Made by a program: the position numbers and the translations under genes
Shown: in pieces, positions 24,789-33,804 of the stretch
Layout: the number at the start of each line of letters is the position of its first letter
Numbering within the stretch: position 1 is the stretch's first letter
The notes under the pieces: generated by a model
What the model saw: only the letters and a program-made list of their open reading frames with translations
What the model was told of the DNA's origin: nothing
Database searches by the model: none
Origin: Saccharopolyspora phatthalungensis
GTDB lineage: Bacteria > Actinomycetota > Actinomycetes > Mycobacteriales > Pseudonocardiaceae
Assembly (NCBI RefSeq): GCF_014203395.1
Contig: NZ_JACHIW010000002.1
Coordinates: forward strand, 682,001-746,000
DNA length: 64,000 bases
Direction: 5' to 3'

Positions 24789-25952
24789 GTGGCAGCGCTG
24801 GCCGGCGGACGGGTCGTCATCATCGGCGGGGGCATCGTGGGCGCCTCCATCGCCTACAACCTGAGCATCCGCGGCTACCGAGACGTGACGGTCATCGAAC
24901 GCAACCTGGTCGGCGAGGGCGCGACCGCGCGCGCCACCGGCGGCATCCGGCACCAGTTCTCCGCACGCGTGAACATCGAGCTGGTCCAGCGCTCGATGCC
25001 GTTCTGGACCGAGTTCGAGGAGCGCACCGGGAGTCGGTTGCAGTTCCGGCGGCACGGCTACCTTTTCCTGATCTCGGACCCGGCGGTGTTCGGCACGTTC
25101 CGCGCGAACGCGGAGCTACAGAAATCCCTTGGCGTGCAAGTGGAAATCCTCGATCCCGCCCATGTCTCGGGGGTGTTCCCGGGAATCCGCACCGACGATC
25201 TCGTCGGGGCGACCTACACGCCGGGCGACGGATCGGCCTCCCCCGCCGATGCCGTCGCCGGCTACCTCCGGGCCGCCCGCGCCAACGGCACGAACGTCCA
25301 CCAGCAATCGCATTTCATCGGCCTGCGGACCGACCGCTACGGCGCGGTGCAGGCCGTTCAGACCTCCGACGGCATCGTCGAGGCGGAGCAGGTGATCATC
25401 GCCGCCGGGCCGCAGTCGCGGACCGTCGGCCGGCAATGCGGGGTCGACATCCCTGTTTTCCCGCACTCCCGGCAAGCCTTCACCACCGCCCCGATCGAGG
25501 CGCTCAACGGCTCGATGCCGCTGACGGTCGACATGGCCACCGGCGCCTACGTCCATCCCGAGGCCAACGGCGCGACCGCCGTGATCGGCGGCAACGACCG
25601 CGACGTCCCGAGCAGCGAGGTCGCCCAGGTCGACTGGTCCCGCGTCAGCGGTCTTGCCGAAGCGCTGAGCAACCGGTTCCCGGTGCTGGAGAACCTCGAA
25701 ATCGTCCGAGGGTGGGCCGGCCTGCGGGAGATGACCCCGGACGATCACGCGATCGTCGGCCCGGTCGACGCCGTTCCCGGACTCTGGGTTGCGGCGGGCT
25801 TCTCCGGCCACGGCTTCATGCAGTCGCCCGCCGTGGGTGAAGCGCTCGCGCAGTGGCTCCTGGACGGCTCGCCGGATCTCGACCTGGATCCGCTGCGGCT
25901 GGAGCGGTTCGGCGGCCGCACCGCCGCCGCCCTTGAGACCGCCGTCTTCTGA
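24789..25952 (+). CDS. FAD-dependent oxidoreductase, DAO/sarcosine-oxidase family
   Basis: 387 residues. The dinucleotide-binding start is RVVIIGGGIVGASIAYNLSIRG, followed by VIERNLVGEGATARATGGIRHQF, the usual DAO second motif. The C-terminal FAD contact is GLWVAAGFSGHGFMQSPAVGEALAQWLLDG, also canonical. The family oxidises amines or amino acids such as sarcosine, glycine betaine derivatives or D-amino acids. I chose GTG 24789, with GGAGAGGGG upstream; the frame opens at 24768. It is the first intact gene of a co-directed cluster with a thiamine-diphosphate enzyme 38 bases on. The substrate is not readable from the sequence. Confidence 0.9.
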   Translation: MAALAGGRVVIIGGGIVGASIAYNLSIRGYRDVTVIERNLVGEGATARATGGIRHQFSARVNIELVQRSMPFWTEFEERTGSRLQFRRHGYLFLISDPAVFGTFRANAELQKSLGVQVEILDPAHVSGVFPGIRTDDLVGATYTPGDGSASPADAVAGYLRAARANGTNVHQQSHFIGLRTDRYGAVQAVQTSDGIVEAEQVIIAAGPQSRTVGRQCGVDIPVFPHSRQAFTTAPIEALNGSMPLTVDMATGAYVHPEANGATAVIGGNDRDVPSSEVAQVDWSRVSGLAEALSNRFPVLENLEIVRGWAGLREMTPDDHAIVGPVDAVPGLWVAAGFSGHGFMQSPAVGEALAQWLLDGSPDLDLDPLRLERFGGRTAAALETAVF

Positions 25953-25990
25953 CTTCTCCGCGCCCCGCGTCCACTTTTTCGAGGAGAGCC

Positions 25991-27733
25991 ATGGCACTCA
26001 GAAACGCCGCGCGCGAATCCCGTCGCAGCGGTTCCGAACTTCTCGTCGAGTCGCTCATCGGGCACGGCATCGACACCATCTTCGGCGTCCCAGGAGACAC
26101 CGGCGTCGCCTTCTACGACGTGCTGGCCCGGCACACCGACGAGATCCGGCACGTTCTCGCCCGCGACGAGCGACACTGCGGCTACATGGCCGATGGGTTC
26201 GCTCGAACGTCCAGGCGCCTGGCGGTCTGCGAAGCGTCGAGTGGCGCGGGCGCGGTGTATCTGGCCAGCGGGCTGGGTGAGTCTTACGCGTCGAGCATTC
26301 CGGCCCTCGCCATCACGACCGACATCCACCGCGCCAGCCGGGGTTCCGGGGCGATCACCGAGATCGACCAGGTCGCGCTCTTCGGCGCGGTGACGAAGTG
26401 GCAGCGAGTGGCCCAGCGGGCCGAGGAGATCCCCGGCCTCGTCGCGGAGGCCGTCGGGGCCGCGCTCGGCGGCCGCCCGGCCCCTGTCGTCCTGATCTGC
26501 CCGGAAGACGTCCTCGACGAGCACGCCGATGTTCAGGCCAGCACTGGAACATCGACCTCGCCCGCGACCCGTCGGGCGGCATCGGCCGAGGGGGTCGCCG
26601 AAGCCGTCGGAGTGCTGGCTGCGGCAGAGCGCCCGGCCATCCTCGCCGGCGGTGGCGTGCACGCATCCGGAGCCTGGCGCTCGCTGCGTCGGTTGGCCGA
26701 GCACGCCGCGATTCCGGTCGCCACCACGATCCACGGCAAGAGCGCTTTCCCCGAGGACCATCCGCTGTCGCTGGGCGTCAACGGTGGCAACGGTTCGCGT
26801 GGCTATTCGAACGCACACCTGGCCGCCGCGGACGCGGTCCTGATCGTCGGCAGCCGGTCCAACTCGACCGACACCGACGGCTTCGTCGCACCGAAGCGCT
26901 CCGGTGCGAAGATCATCCAGATCGACATCGACGAGGCGCGCGCCGGCCGCAACTTCCCGGCGAGCGTCGGTCTGGTCGGCGACGCGGAGACCGTTCTCGA
27001 CCAGCTGCGGGAAGCCCTCAGCCCGGCGCAGGCAGATGTTCGGGAGAAACGCCAGCACGCCATCGCCGAGGCTCGTCGCGGCTGGACCGCCGCCAACTCG
27101 TCGCCGCTACCTCCGGTCGGAATCGGCACACTACAACCGCGCGATGTCGTCTACGCACTGCACGGTGTCTTGGGCACCCGTAGTTGGGTTTGCGCCGATC
27201 CCGGCACCCCCACGCCCAACCTGTCCGCGTTCTGGGAAGCCGACGGGGCGGCTTGGCGCGTCGTCATTCCGCGCGGACACGGACCGATGGGCTACTCGAT
27301 CTCGGCCGCGATCGGGATCTCTATCGCGCACCCGGGCCAGCGGGTGCTCTGCCTGACCACCGAGGGCAGCCTGGCGATGGGGATCGGCGACTGGGAGACC
27401 GCGGCTCGGCTCCGGCTCCCGATCACCTACGTGGTGCTCGACAACAGCTCGTTCTCCTGGATCAAGATGCTGCAACACCTGTACCTGGAAAAGCGGTACT
27501 TCCAGGTCGACCCGGGGCCGATCGATCCCGTGCTGCTCGCGCGCGGAATGGGTATCGAGGCCGCGCGCGCCACGGATCTCCACCACCTGGAGCTGCTGGT
27601 AAAGCAGTCCGCGAATGCCGAGGGGCCGACCGTGGTGCACGTTCTGGTGCCGGAGCACAAGGACTCCCCGCCACCGGTGTCGCCGTGGCAGGCTGCGCTC
27701 ACGAACTCGTCAGCCGGCCGCCCCGTCTACTAG
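25991..27733 (+). CDS. Thiamine-diphosphate-dependent enzyme (acetolactate synthase/benzoylformate decarboxylase superfamily)
   Basis: 580 residues with the three-domain architecture: PYR domain with GIDTIFGVPGDTGVAFYDVLA and the cofactor-activating Glu60 in RDERHCGYMADGFAR; a middle Rossmann-like domain (about 190-330); and a PP domain with GPMGYSISAAIGISIAHPG. The cofactor metal motif, normally GDG-X~26-N, reads TEG (T457, E458, G459) with N retained in LDNSSFSW. Glu replacing the metal-ligand Asp is unusual. ATG 25991 has GAGGAG upstream. The reaction could be decarboxylation or carboligation of a 2-oxo acid. The next gene, a LysR regulator, lies 58 bases downstream. Confidence 0.88.
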   Translation: MALRNAARESRRSGSELLVESLIGHGIDTIFGVPGDTGVAFYDVLARHTDEIRHVLARDERHCGYMADGFARTSRRLAVCEASSGAGAVYLASGLGESYASSIPALAITTDIHRASRGSGAITEIDQVALFGAVTKWQRVAQRAEEIPGLVAEAVGAALGGRPAPVVLICPEDVLDEHADVQASTGTSTSPATRRAASAEGVAEAVGVLAAAERPAILAGGGVHASGAWRSLRRLAEHAAIPVATTIHGKSAFPEDHPLSLGVNGGNGSRGYSNAHLAAADAVLIVGSRSNSTDTDGFVAPKRSGAKIIQIDIDEARAGRNFPASVGLVGDAETVLDQLREALSPAQADVREKRQHAIAEARRGWTAANSSPLPPVGIGTLQPRDVVYALHGVLGTRSWVCADPGTPTPNLSAFWEADGAAWRVVIPRGHGPMGYSISAAIGISIAHPGQRVLCLTTEGSLAMGIGDWETAARLRLPITYVVLDNSSFSWIKMLQHLYLEKRYFQVDPGPIDPVLLARGMGIEAARATDLHHLELLVKQSANAEGPTVVHVLVPEHKDSPPPVSPWQAALTNSSAGRPVY

Positions 27734-27791
27734 GCGCAGCGCTCCTTCCGGCCGTGCGGGTTCGCCCACACAGACCGGGAGCGTCGGGATC

Positions 27792-28766
27792 ATGCTCAAC
27801 TTCATCCACCTCCAGACACTGCAAGCCGTGCTTGCCACAGGCTCGTTGAGTGCGGCGGGCAAGAAGCTCGGGTACACGACGTCGGCCGTTTCGCAGCAGA
27901 TCGCCGCTCTCGAACGGAGCCTGGGCGTCAAGCTGTTCGAACGGGGTCCCCGCAACCTGTGGCCCACCGCGGCTGCCCAGCAGGTCAGCGAAGTAGCAGC
28001 GGCGATCCTCGCCCGGCTGGACGAGTTTGAGACCGAGATGCGCGGCGCCGCCCGCGGTGACCGCGGGCGGCTCCGCCTCGGCTCCTTCCCCACGGTCGGG
28101 GCGCAACTGCTGCCGAAGGCGCTCGCGCGGCTCCTGGACCAGTACCCACACGCCGAGTTCACCGTCCACGACGAGGGGCAGTCCGCCGCAGTCGTCGACG
28201 CGGTGCGAGCGATGCGCGCGGATCTCGGGCTGGTATTCGAATACGACGCCGTGCCGGCGACATGGCCGGACGATCTGACGGTCCACCCCGTGCTCGACGA
28301 GGAGATGGTCGTGCTCGCCGGGGCGAATCGCGGCGATCCGTTGCCGGAGACCGTCGATCTGGCTTCCCTTTCGGACGAAATCTGGGCCGCCAACCGGCCG
28401 GATTCGACCGGACGGTCGAATCTCGAGCACTGGTGCGCGCTGAGCGGATTCGCCCCGGAGGTTCGATTCGAAACCAACGACTACGACGTGATCCGCGGCA
28501 TCGTCCGGGAAAGTCTCGGCATCGCCCTGGTACCGGCGTTGGCCCTGGGGGTGGATCACACGATCACCATGCATCGCATCTCCGGGAACAAGCCGCGACG
28601 GAAAGTCCGGGCGATTCACCGCTCCGCGGACCCCAATCCCCTCCTGCCGCACGCGCTCGCGGCGATCGCCGCGGCGACCGACGCGTTCATCGCGTTCACC
28701 ACCAGCGGATTCTCCACCGACACGGTACACGCGCCGCTGGCCACGAGGACTTACCAAACGCGTTGA
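27792..28766 (+). CDS. LysR-family transcriptional regulator
   Basis: 324 residues. The N-terminal winged helix is MLNFIHLQTLQAVLATGSLSAAGKKLGYTTSAVSQQIAALERSLG, canonical for LysR proteins; the effector domain runs from about 90 to 300. Its start, ATG 27792, is 58 bases after the thiamine-diphosphate enzyme and on the same strand, which is less usual than the divergent LysR arrangement. It probably controls the oxidase/TPP/enolase-family/transporter cluster. A 335-base gap follows before the enolase-superfamily gene and may contain the regulated promoter. The effector is unknown. Confidence 0.93.
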   Translation: MLNFIHLQTLQAVLATGSLSAAGKKLGYTTSAVSQQIAALERSLGVKLFERGPRNLWPTAAAQQVSEVAAAILARLDEFETEMRGAARGDRGRLRLGSFPTVGAQLLPKALARLLDQYPHAEFTVHDEGQSAAVVDAVRAMRADLGLVFEYDAVPATWPDDLTVHPVLDEEMVVLAGANRGDPLPETVDLASLSDEIWAANRPDSTGRSNLEHWCALSGFAPEVRFETNDYDVIRGIVRESLGIALVPALALGVDHTITMHRISGNKPRRKVRAIHRSADPNPLLPHALAAIAAATDAFIAFTTSGFSTDTVHAPLATRTYQTR

Positions 28767-29101
28767 TGATCGAGGCGGCACCGGGTCGATCGATCGCGTG
28801 CTACCTGCGCGGTGCACTCGCCGCGAAGGGTTCTTTGCCTCGGGTTTCGCCGGTGTTTCCGGCCCGGCAAGCTGCAAATCTCCTGAAAGGCCGTACAGCA
28901 GAACTTTTCCAGGCGCCCTTGCTGTGACCTGGAACGCACGACTACAAAAAGCACACCGCGCGGCGGTCGCCGATCGACCCATCGGAAAAGATCGACCCCA
29001 GCCGCGACGACGCAGCCGAGCTAAGGATCCGATGCGATGACTTGTCGAGGCATTGCCAGACGTGCAACGAGCCGGGGACATCTGGCGCAAGGCGCGATCT
29101 C
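28767..29101. other. Intergenic region upstream of the muconate-cycloisomerase-like gene
   Basis: 335 bases with no convincing ORF. It probably holds the promoter of the gene at 29102 and perhaps the LysR binding site; I found no clear T-N11-A palindrome by eye. Confidence 0.35.
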
Positions 29102-30244
29102 ATGAGCCCGAAGATCGTCGGCTTCGACGTTTGGCACGTTCCGGTCCGGCTGCGCCGAGGACACGTGATGTCCTTTGGTACTGCGGTGACGGCGGACCTG
29201 ATCGTCGTCCGCGCCGCCGCTGACGACGGAACCAGCGGGTGGGGTGAGGTTACCCTGCTCGGCGGGCCGCATTGGTCGGAGGAAAGCGCCGAGTCTGTCG
29301 TCGCGACGCTCACCCGGTACCTCTTGCCGGCTCTGGTCGGTCGTGCGATCCACGCGGTGTGCGGCTTGGTCGACGCTCACGCTGGCATCCGCCGCAACCG
29401 GTTCGCCAAGGCGGCGGTGGACATCGCCCTCGCGGACCTGCGCGCCCGCGTTCTCGGCATTCCCCTGGGCGCCCTCTGGGGCGGCCACCGTCCGGAGCCG
29501 GTACCGCTGAGCTGGAGCCTGGCCGGCGGCACGGTCGAGCAGGACATCGCCGAAGCGGCCGAGCGGCAGGCCGCCGGAATCGGCATCTTCAAGATCAAGG
29601 CCGGTGCGCTACCGCTTCGAGCCGAACTGGCTCGCATCACGGCCATCCGGGAAGCGCTGGGGCCCGACGTCTCGCTGCGCATCGACGCCAACCAGGGCTG
29701 GACCCGCGCGCAGGCCGGAAGTGCTCTGCCAGTCCTGGAGCAGCTCGACATCGCGTTCGTCGAGCAACCCGTCGCCGCCGACGACATGGCGGGGATGACC
29801 GCATTGCAGGCCGCGACCCGGATACCGATCGCCGCGGACGAGTCCCTGCAGACGCTCGCCGATGCGACGACCCTCGCCAACTCCGATGCGGCTCGCGTGT
29901 TCGTCTACAAGCCGGCCAAGCACGGCAGTCTTGAGCAGGCGCGCCACGTCGCTGCCGTGGCCGAGTCGTCGGGTATCGAGGGCTATCTCGGATGCATGAT
30001 CGAGAGCAGCATCGGAACCGCCGCCTACCTGGCGTTCGCCGGTTCGGGAGTTTCGCTGTCCTACGGCTGCGAGCTGTTCGGCCCGCAACTCCTGGTCGAT
30101 GATCTCGTGCACGTCGGCGTCCGGTACGAGCGCGGGACGGTCCTGCCCCCATCAGGCCCCGGGCTCGGTATCGAGGTGGACGCGGACAAGGTCCGCGCCC
30201 TCGCGCGCACCCACCACCACGTGACCGGAACGTCGTTCGATTAG
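29102..30244 (+). CDS. Enolase-superfamily enzyme, muconate cycloisomerase-like
   Basis: 380 residues of the mandelate racemase/muconate lactonising group. Catalytic features of the MLE subgroup are intact: the KxK pair K164 and K166 (FKIKAG), metal ligands D195 (DANQGW), E221 (VEQP) and D246 (ADES), and the second-side Lys in VYKPAKHG (K270 or K273). Such enzymes cycloisomerise muconates or epimerise or racemise dipeptides and N-acyl amino acids; the sequence alone does not choose. ATG 29102 is preferred to 29042 because it matches the family N-terminus. With the FAD oxidase, TPP enzyme and MHS transporter it forms a likely catabolic cluster for an imported organic acid. Confidence 0.9.
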   Translation: MSPKIVGFDVWHVPVRLRRGHVMSFGTAVTADLIVVRAAADDGTSGWGEVTLLGGPHWSEESAESVVATLTRYLLPALVGRAIHAVCGLVDAHAGIRRNRFAKAAVDIALADLRARVLGIPLGALWGGHRPEPVPLSWSLAGGTVEQDIAEAAERQAAGIGIFKIKAGALPLRAELARITAIREALGPDVSLRIDANQGWTRAQAGSALPVLEQLDIAFVEQPVAADDMAGMTALQAATRIPIAADESLQTLADATTLANSDAARVFVYKPAKHGSLEQARHVAAVAESSGIEGYLGCMIESSIGTAAYLAFAGSGVSLSYGCELFGPQLLVDDLVHVGVRYERGTVLPPSGPGLGIEVDADKVRALARTHHHVTGTSFD

Positions 30245-30359
30245 TCCGGTCAGTACCCAGTCCAGGCAGCGCGAACGGCGTCGGCAGCGCACCCTTCGCC
30301 GCGGCCACTCCGGAAGACCACGACCGCCTCATCCCGACTCACCGAGAAGGACCGACGCC

Positions 30360-31703
30360 ATGAACCAGAAGCCCGCGGACTTGCACGCGCCACCAGCGAA
30401 CGCCGAGGCGGCCGGGATCTCCGCCGCCGAACAGCTCACGCAGGTCAAGCGGGCGGCCCGCGCGTCCTTCATCGGCACGACGATCGAATGGTATGACTAC
30501 TTTCTCTACGGAACGGCGTCGGCGCTGATCTTCCCCCGGGTCTTCTTCAGCAATCTCTCGCCCGGCGTGGCCACCTTCGCGTCGCTGGCCAGCTTCTCGG
30601 TCTCCTGGGTCCTGCGACCCATCGGCGGCCTGATCTTCGGCCACTTCGGTGACCGGCTCAGCCGCAAGAAGATGCTGGTGATCACGCTCATCATGATGGG
30701 CGGCAGCACTTTCCTCATCGGAGCCCTGCCCTCCTACGCGGCGGCCGGGCTCATCGCGCCGATCCTGCTGATCCTGCTGCGGATGGTGCAGGGCCTGGCA
30801 TTGGGCGGCGAATGGGGCGGGGCCGCCTTGATCGTCATCGAACACGCACCGCCGAGACGACGTGGCTTGTTCGGCTCTGCGGTCCAGATGGGCGTCCCGG
30901 CCGGGCTCTTGCTGTCCACCGGTGTCGTGGCGCTGGCCTCGACACTGCCGGACGAAGCCTTCTTCAGCTGGGGCTGGCGGATGCCGTTCCTGCTCAGCAT
31001 CGCGTTGGTAGCCATCGGTTACTGGCTGCGCACCGCCCTGGAGGACCCGAAGGCATTCCGGCAGCAGGTGGAGGAAACCAGGGCCGCGCAGCTGCCGATC
31101 GCGGAAGTCCTCGCCACGGCCAAACGCAAGACCCTGCTCCTCGCGCTCGTCCAGTTCGCGTGCAACACGGGTTACTACGTGTTCACCGTCTACTCCGGCT
31201 CCTACGCGACCCAGCAGTTGGGAATGCCGCGTTCGTTCCTGCTGGAAGCCTTGATGATCGCGGCCGTGGTGGATCTGGTCATGCAGCCCGCCTTCGCCGC
31301 GCTGTCGGACCGCATCGGGCGGAAACCCGTTTACATCTTCGGTTCGCTGTTCATCGGCGCCTGGGCCTTCCCGTTCTTCGCCCTGCTCGACTCCGAAACC
31401 CAGCCGCTCGTGTGGCTCGCCATGATCGGCGCGCTCGGGATCGGACACGCCTCGACCGGCGGGATCAACGGCCCGCTCTACACCGAGCAGTACCCGTTGC
31501 GGATGCGGTACACCGGGGCGTCGATGGCCTTCCAGCTCTCCGGCATCGTGACCAGCACTCCGGCCCCGCTGGTGGCGGCCTGGGTAGTCGCCGCCACGGG
31601 AAGCACGAACTTCGTCTCGGTCTACGTCATCGCCGCCGCGGTCATCTCCGTGATAAGCGCACTGCTGCTGGAAGAAACCTACCGAAAGCGCATCGACGAA
31701 TGA
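30360..31703 (+). CDS. MFS transporter, metabolite:H+ symporter (MHS) family
   Basis: 447 residues with 12 predicted membrane helices. The MHS hallmark is at the first helix: FIGTTIEWYDYFLYGTASALIFPRVFF; the loop 2-3 motif is GHFGDRLSRKKMLV, and loop 8-9 has ALSDRIGRKPVYIFG. Members import organic acids such as shikimate, alpha-ketoglutarate, proline/betaine or citrate with protons. ATG 30360 has GAGAAGGA upstream. It follows the cycloisomerase-like gene by 115 bases and ends the catabolic cluster, so it most likely imports the pathway substrate, perhaps an aromatic or dicarboxylic acid. That is inference. Confidence 0.93.
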   Translation: MNQKPADLHAPPANAEAAGISAAEQLTQVKRAARASFIGTTIEWYDYFLYGTASALIFPRVFFSNLSPGVATFASLASFSVSWVLRPIGGLIFGHFGDRLSRKKMLVITLIMMGGSTFLIGALPSYAAAGLIAPILLILLRMVQGLALGGEWGGAALIVIEHAPPRRRGLFGSAVQMGVPAGLLLSTGVVALASTLPDEAFFSWGWRMPFLLSIALVAIGYWLRTALEDPKAFRQQVEETRAAQLPIAEVLATAKRKTLLLALVQFACNTGYYVFTVYSGSYATQQLGMPRSFLLEALMIAAVVDLVMQPAFAALSDRIGRKPVYIFGSLFIGAWAFPFFALLDSETQPLVWLAMIGALGIGHASTGGINGPLYTEQYPLRMRYTGASMAFQLSGIVTSTPAPLVAAWVVAATGSTNFVSVYVIAAAVISVISALLLEETYRKRIDE

Positions 31704-31789
31704 CCTGCCGAGCCGACCGTCCGCAATTCGCACTGGCCGTTCGGACTGCTGCGAGTGGACTTTCTCCACCCGCTGTACTCGTTGGGCAT
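31679..31789 (-). pseudogene. DUF397-domain remnant
   Basis: A minus-strand frame starting at ATG 31789 reads YSGWRKSTRSSPNGQCEL, the exact pattern of the start of DUF397 proteins (W-[RK]-KSSRS-x-x-NG-x-C-V-E). After NGQCEL the match stops and the frame ends in unrelated residues overlapping the MFS gene. DUF397 genes normally accompany XRE/DUF5753 regulators; no partner is present here. It is therefore a truncated fragment. Confidence 0.55.
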
Positions 31790-31806
31790 GGCTGCCCCCT
31801 CGGCAG

Positions 31807-31911
31807 GCCGCGCAGGGGCGCGTCCGCCTGCACACCACCAAATACCCGCTGGACCGCTTCCAGGAAGCGCTGGACGATCTCGACGCCGGCCGGATCCGCG
31901 GCCGCGCGAGG
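31807..31911 (+). pseudogene. Zinc-type alcohol dehydrogenase C-terminal fragment
   Basis: Thirty-five codons on the plus strand read AAQGRVRLHTTKYPLDRF and then QEALDDLDAGRIRGRA, matching the last 35 or so residues of medium-chain zinc alcohol dehydrogenases (Y-P-L-x-x-x-x-x-A-x-x-D-L-x-x-G-x-x-x-G-R). Nothing upstream in this frame belongs to the enzyme, so only the tail survives. Confidence 0.55.
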
Positions 31912-32164
31912 CGACCACGGGATCGATCGGGCAAGGCATGGGCGGCTCGGAGGGGAGATCCATGGTGTAGCCGCCGCCCGCCGGGTCGCGCTCGACGAAC
32001 AGCCATCCGCTGCGGGTCCAGAACTGCAACCGCGTCGCATCGGGGTGGCAGTCCTCGAACAGGTAAGAAGCGGATGCGAGGGTGGCGTGGCCGCACAAAT
32101 CCACCTCGATCGCGGGCGTGAACCACCGCAAATGGTAGGCGGGATGCGCCGCGCCCCTCGCGGC
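31912..32164 (-). pseudogene. PhzF-family protein fragment
   Basis: The minus-strand frame reads AYHLRWFTPAIEVDLCGHAT, the conserved PhzF segment with the C-G-H-A-T motif, then LFVERDPAGGGYTMDLPSEPP. It begins in frame right after the stop codon of the STAS gene, so the first 40-50 residues of PhzF, including the usual N-terminal catalytic Glu region, are missing, and the match ends at about 31912. PhzF proteins are normally about 280 residues. It is a broken piece. Confidence 0.65.
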
Positions 32165-33103
32165 TCAGCGGGCGTTCGTGTGGTCGGCGGCCGATGCGTG
32201 TTCGTGGTCGCTGGCGGAGGCAACGACCTCGGCGGCACCGGAATTCGCTTGTTGCAGTTCCAGCAGGGCGGCGGCCGGGTCGCGGAACAGCGCGGGGTTG
32301 CGTTCCCAGTACGCGAGTTCGACCTGGGTCAGGTTGCGCACCACGATCACGTCGTCCACCTTGACCAGGAGCACCGAGCCGACCTGCACAACCGCGCGCG
32401 GGGTGTGTTGCAACGACCGGATCAGTCCCGCCACGGCGGCCCCTTGCGCGGCGTCGACCTCGGCCTGCTGCCGGTCCAGCAGGCGCAGATCCAGGGCCCG
32501 GCTGAGCTTGACGAACTGCTCCTCCTTGGTCGGTAGCTGCCCCGAGTTCTTCAAGCGGATCAGGAACTCGCCGAACCACGAGCCGATCACCGGCGGGAAC
32601 GAGTAAACGCACTCCAGGCCGAAGGCGTCGAGCAACCGCTGCGTCGCGTCCTCGACGCTCCGGCTGTCCCGCTCGTCGCTGAGGTAGATCCGGCCGGGAA
32701 CCCAGTGCCAGCCAACGTTTTCGGCATCCGGGGTCGGCGGGGCGGCCAGGCCCTCGGGGTCGGCGAACAGGGCCCGGGCCGAGAGCACATCGGGCACGAT
32801 CTGGAAGACCTTGGTCAGACCGGTGATCCGGAAGATCTTGAGCAGCCGCTCGGCACGGCATACCAAGACCAATGCACCGCCTTGCGCCCGGGTCCGTTTC
32901 AAGCCGCCGACCAGAACCCCGAGCCCGGTGCTGTCCATGAAATCCACTCCGGTCAGGTCCGCGATCAGCCGGAACTCACCGCCGTTGACGGCATCGATCA
33001 GCCGTTCCCGCAGGCTCGGCGCGGTGTAGACGTCAATCTCACCAGTCACCTCGATCAGGGTGATCCCATCAGGCAGTCCAACGTTGGTCAGTTCCAGATC
33101 CAC
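32165..33103 (-). CDS. STAS-domain protein with an unrecognised C-terminal domain
   Basis: 312 residues. Residues about 3-110 are an anti-sigma-factor antagonist STAS domain: [21 protein letters not shown] and [22 protein letters not shown], with Ser59 as the predicted phosphorylation site. After a Pro/Ala linker (about 115-128), residues 129-290 form a second domain I do not recognise, with [32 protein letters not shown] and alternating hydrophobic helices. Classic SpoIIAA-type proteins are about 110 residues, so this is a fusion. GTG 33103 with AGGAGGTG upstream is much better than the longer frame from 33331. No kinase or sigma factor is adjacent. A role in partner switching is inferred from the STAS part only. 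Confidence 0.8.
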   Translation of the reverse strand: MDLELTNVGLPDGITLIEVTGEIDVYTAPSLRERLIDAVNGGEFRLIADLTGVDFMDSTGLGVLVGGLKRTRAQGGALVLVCRAERLLKIFRITGLTKVFQIVPDVLSARALFADPEGLAAPPTPDAENVGWHWVPGRIYLSDERDSRSVEDATQRLLDAFGLECVYSFPPVIGSWFGEFLIRLKNSGQLPTKEEQFVKLSRALDLRLLDRQQAEVDAAQGAAVAGLIRSLQHTPRAVVQVGSVLLVKVDDVIVVRNLTQVELAYWERNPALFRDPAAALLELQQANSGAAEVVASASDHEHASAADHTNAR

Positions 33104-33534
33104 GGCACCTCCTGCGTGTTCTCCCCAGTATGCCAACGGAGCCGGCCTTCTCACCGCAACACCCGAAATCCCGTTCAAGCCGATCTCGGGAGGGATTCCG
33201 GCTTTGCCTGCGCGGCGCAGTCCGCGATGCGGCGCGACGACCTCCGCGCCCACGGGCGTACCATTGCCTCCTCTTATGTCCACAATGGAACCGGCTGGCC
33301 AGCGTCGAACAGGTGCAGGAGATCGTGACACGCTCCGATCGGGTCAAAGGCCCTGGGCTCTCGGCACTGCTTCAACGGCATCGCGGACACCACCGCGGAT
33401 CACATAGCGCTCGACGCCTCGACGCGAACATCGAGATCGAATGGCCGGACGGCGCCTCCACCGGAACGACTTGGGTGGCCGGCGGTTGAATCCAGCGGGG
33501 CAAAGACCACCGTTCTCGGGCGTATGCTGGCCAC
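33104..33534. other. Intergenic region between STAS gene and small hypothetical gene
   Basis: About 430 bases, probably holding divergent promoters. A 119-codon plus-strand frame (33130-33489) has no recognisable domain and poor composition, so I do not call it. No repeats were seen. Confidence 0.35.
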
Positions 33535-33783
33535 ATGCCACCGGTGGAGGTGCTCGCGACAACCGAGTCCGTCGAGGAGGTGCGGCGGAGGCTCGAACAC
33601 GCCGACATCACCGACCCACGTGAATGTGCGCTCCTGGCTCACGAAATCGAACTGCTTGAGCACTGGGCGAGTCTCCTGAAAGACAGCGACTACGCGGCGA
33701 TGGGAGAGGGACTCGCCCACTTCGCCCGGCGCTGTGCCCATTGGCTGGCGCGCGCGGCGGAACACTGCCGCACCCCTGGCTAG
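33535..33783 (+). CDS. Small hypothetical helical protein
   Basis: An 82-codon frame reading VEVLATTESVEEVRRRLEHA and ending HFARRCAHWLARAAEHCR. The pattern is that of two or three amphipathic helices, acidic in the first half and basic in the last. It looks coding from its residue pattern, but no strong ribosome site precedes ATG 33535. It converges on the DUF7144-type membrane protein gene, whose end is 21 bases away. Function unknown. Confidence 0.45.
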   Translation: MPPVEVLATTESVEEVRRRLEHADITDPRECALLAHEIELLEHWASLLKDSDYAAMGEGLAHFARRCAHWLARAAEHCRTPG

Positions 33784-33804
33784 GCCGTGTCCAGGTGCGT
33801 TGCA

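Noticed and set aside
33130..33489. 119-codon plus-strand frame upstream of the small hypothetical gene
   Set aside because: Arg/Ser-rich composition typical of wrong-frame high-GC translation.
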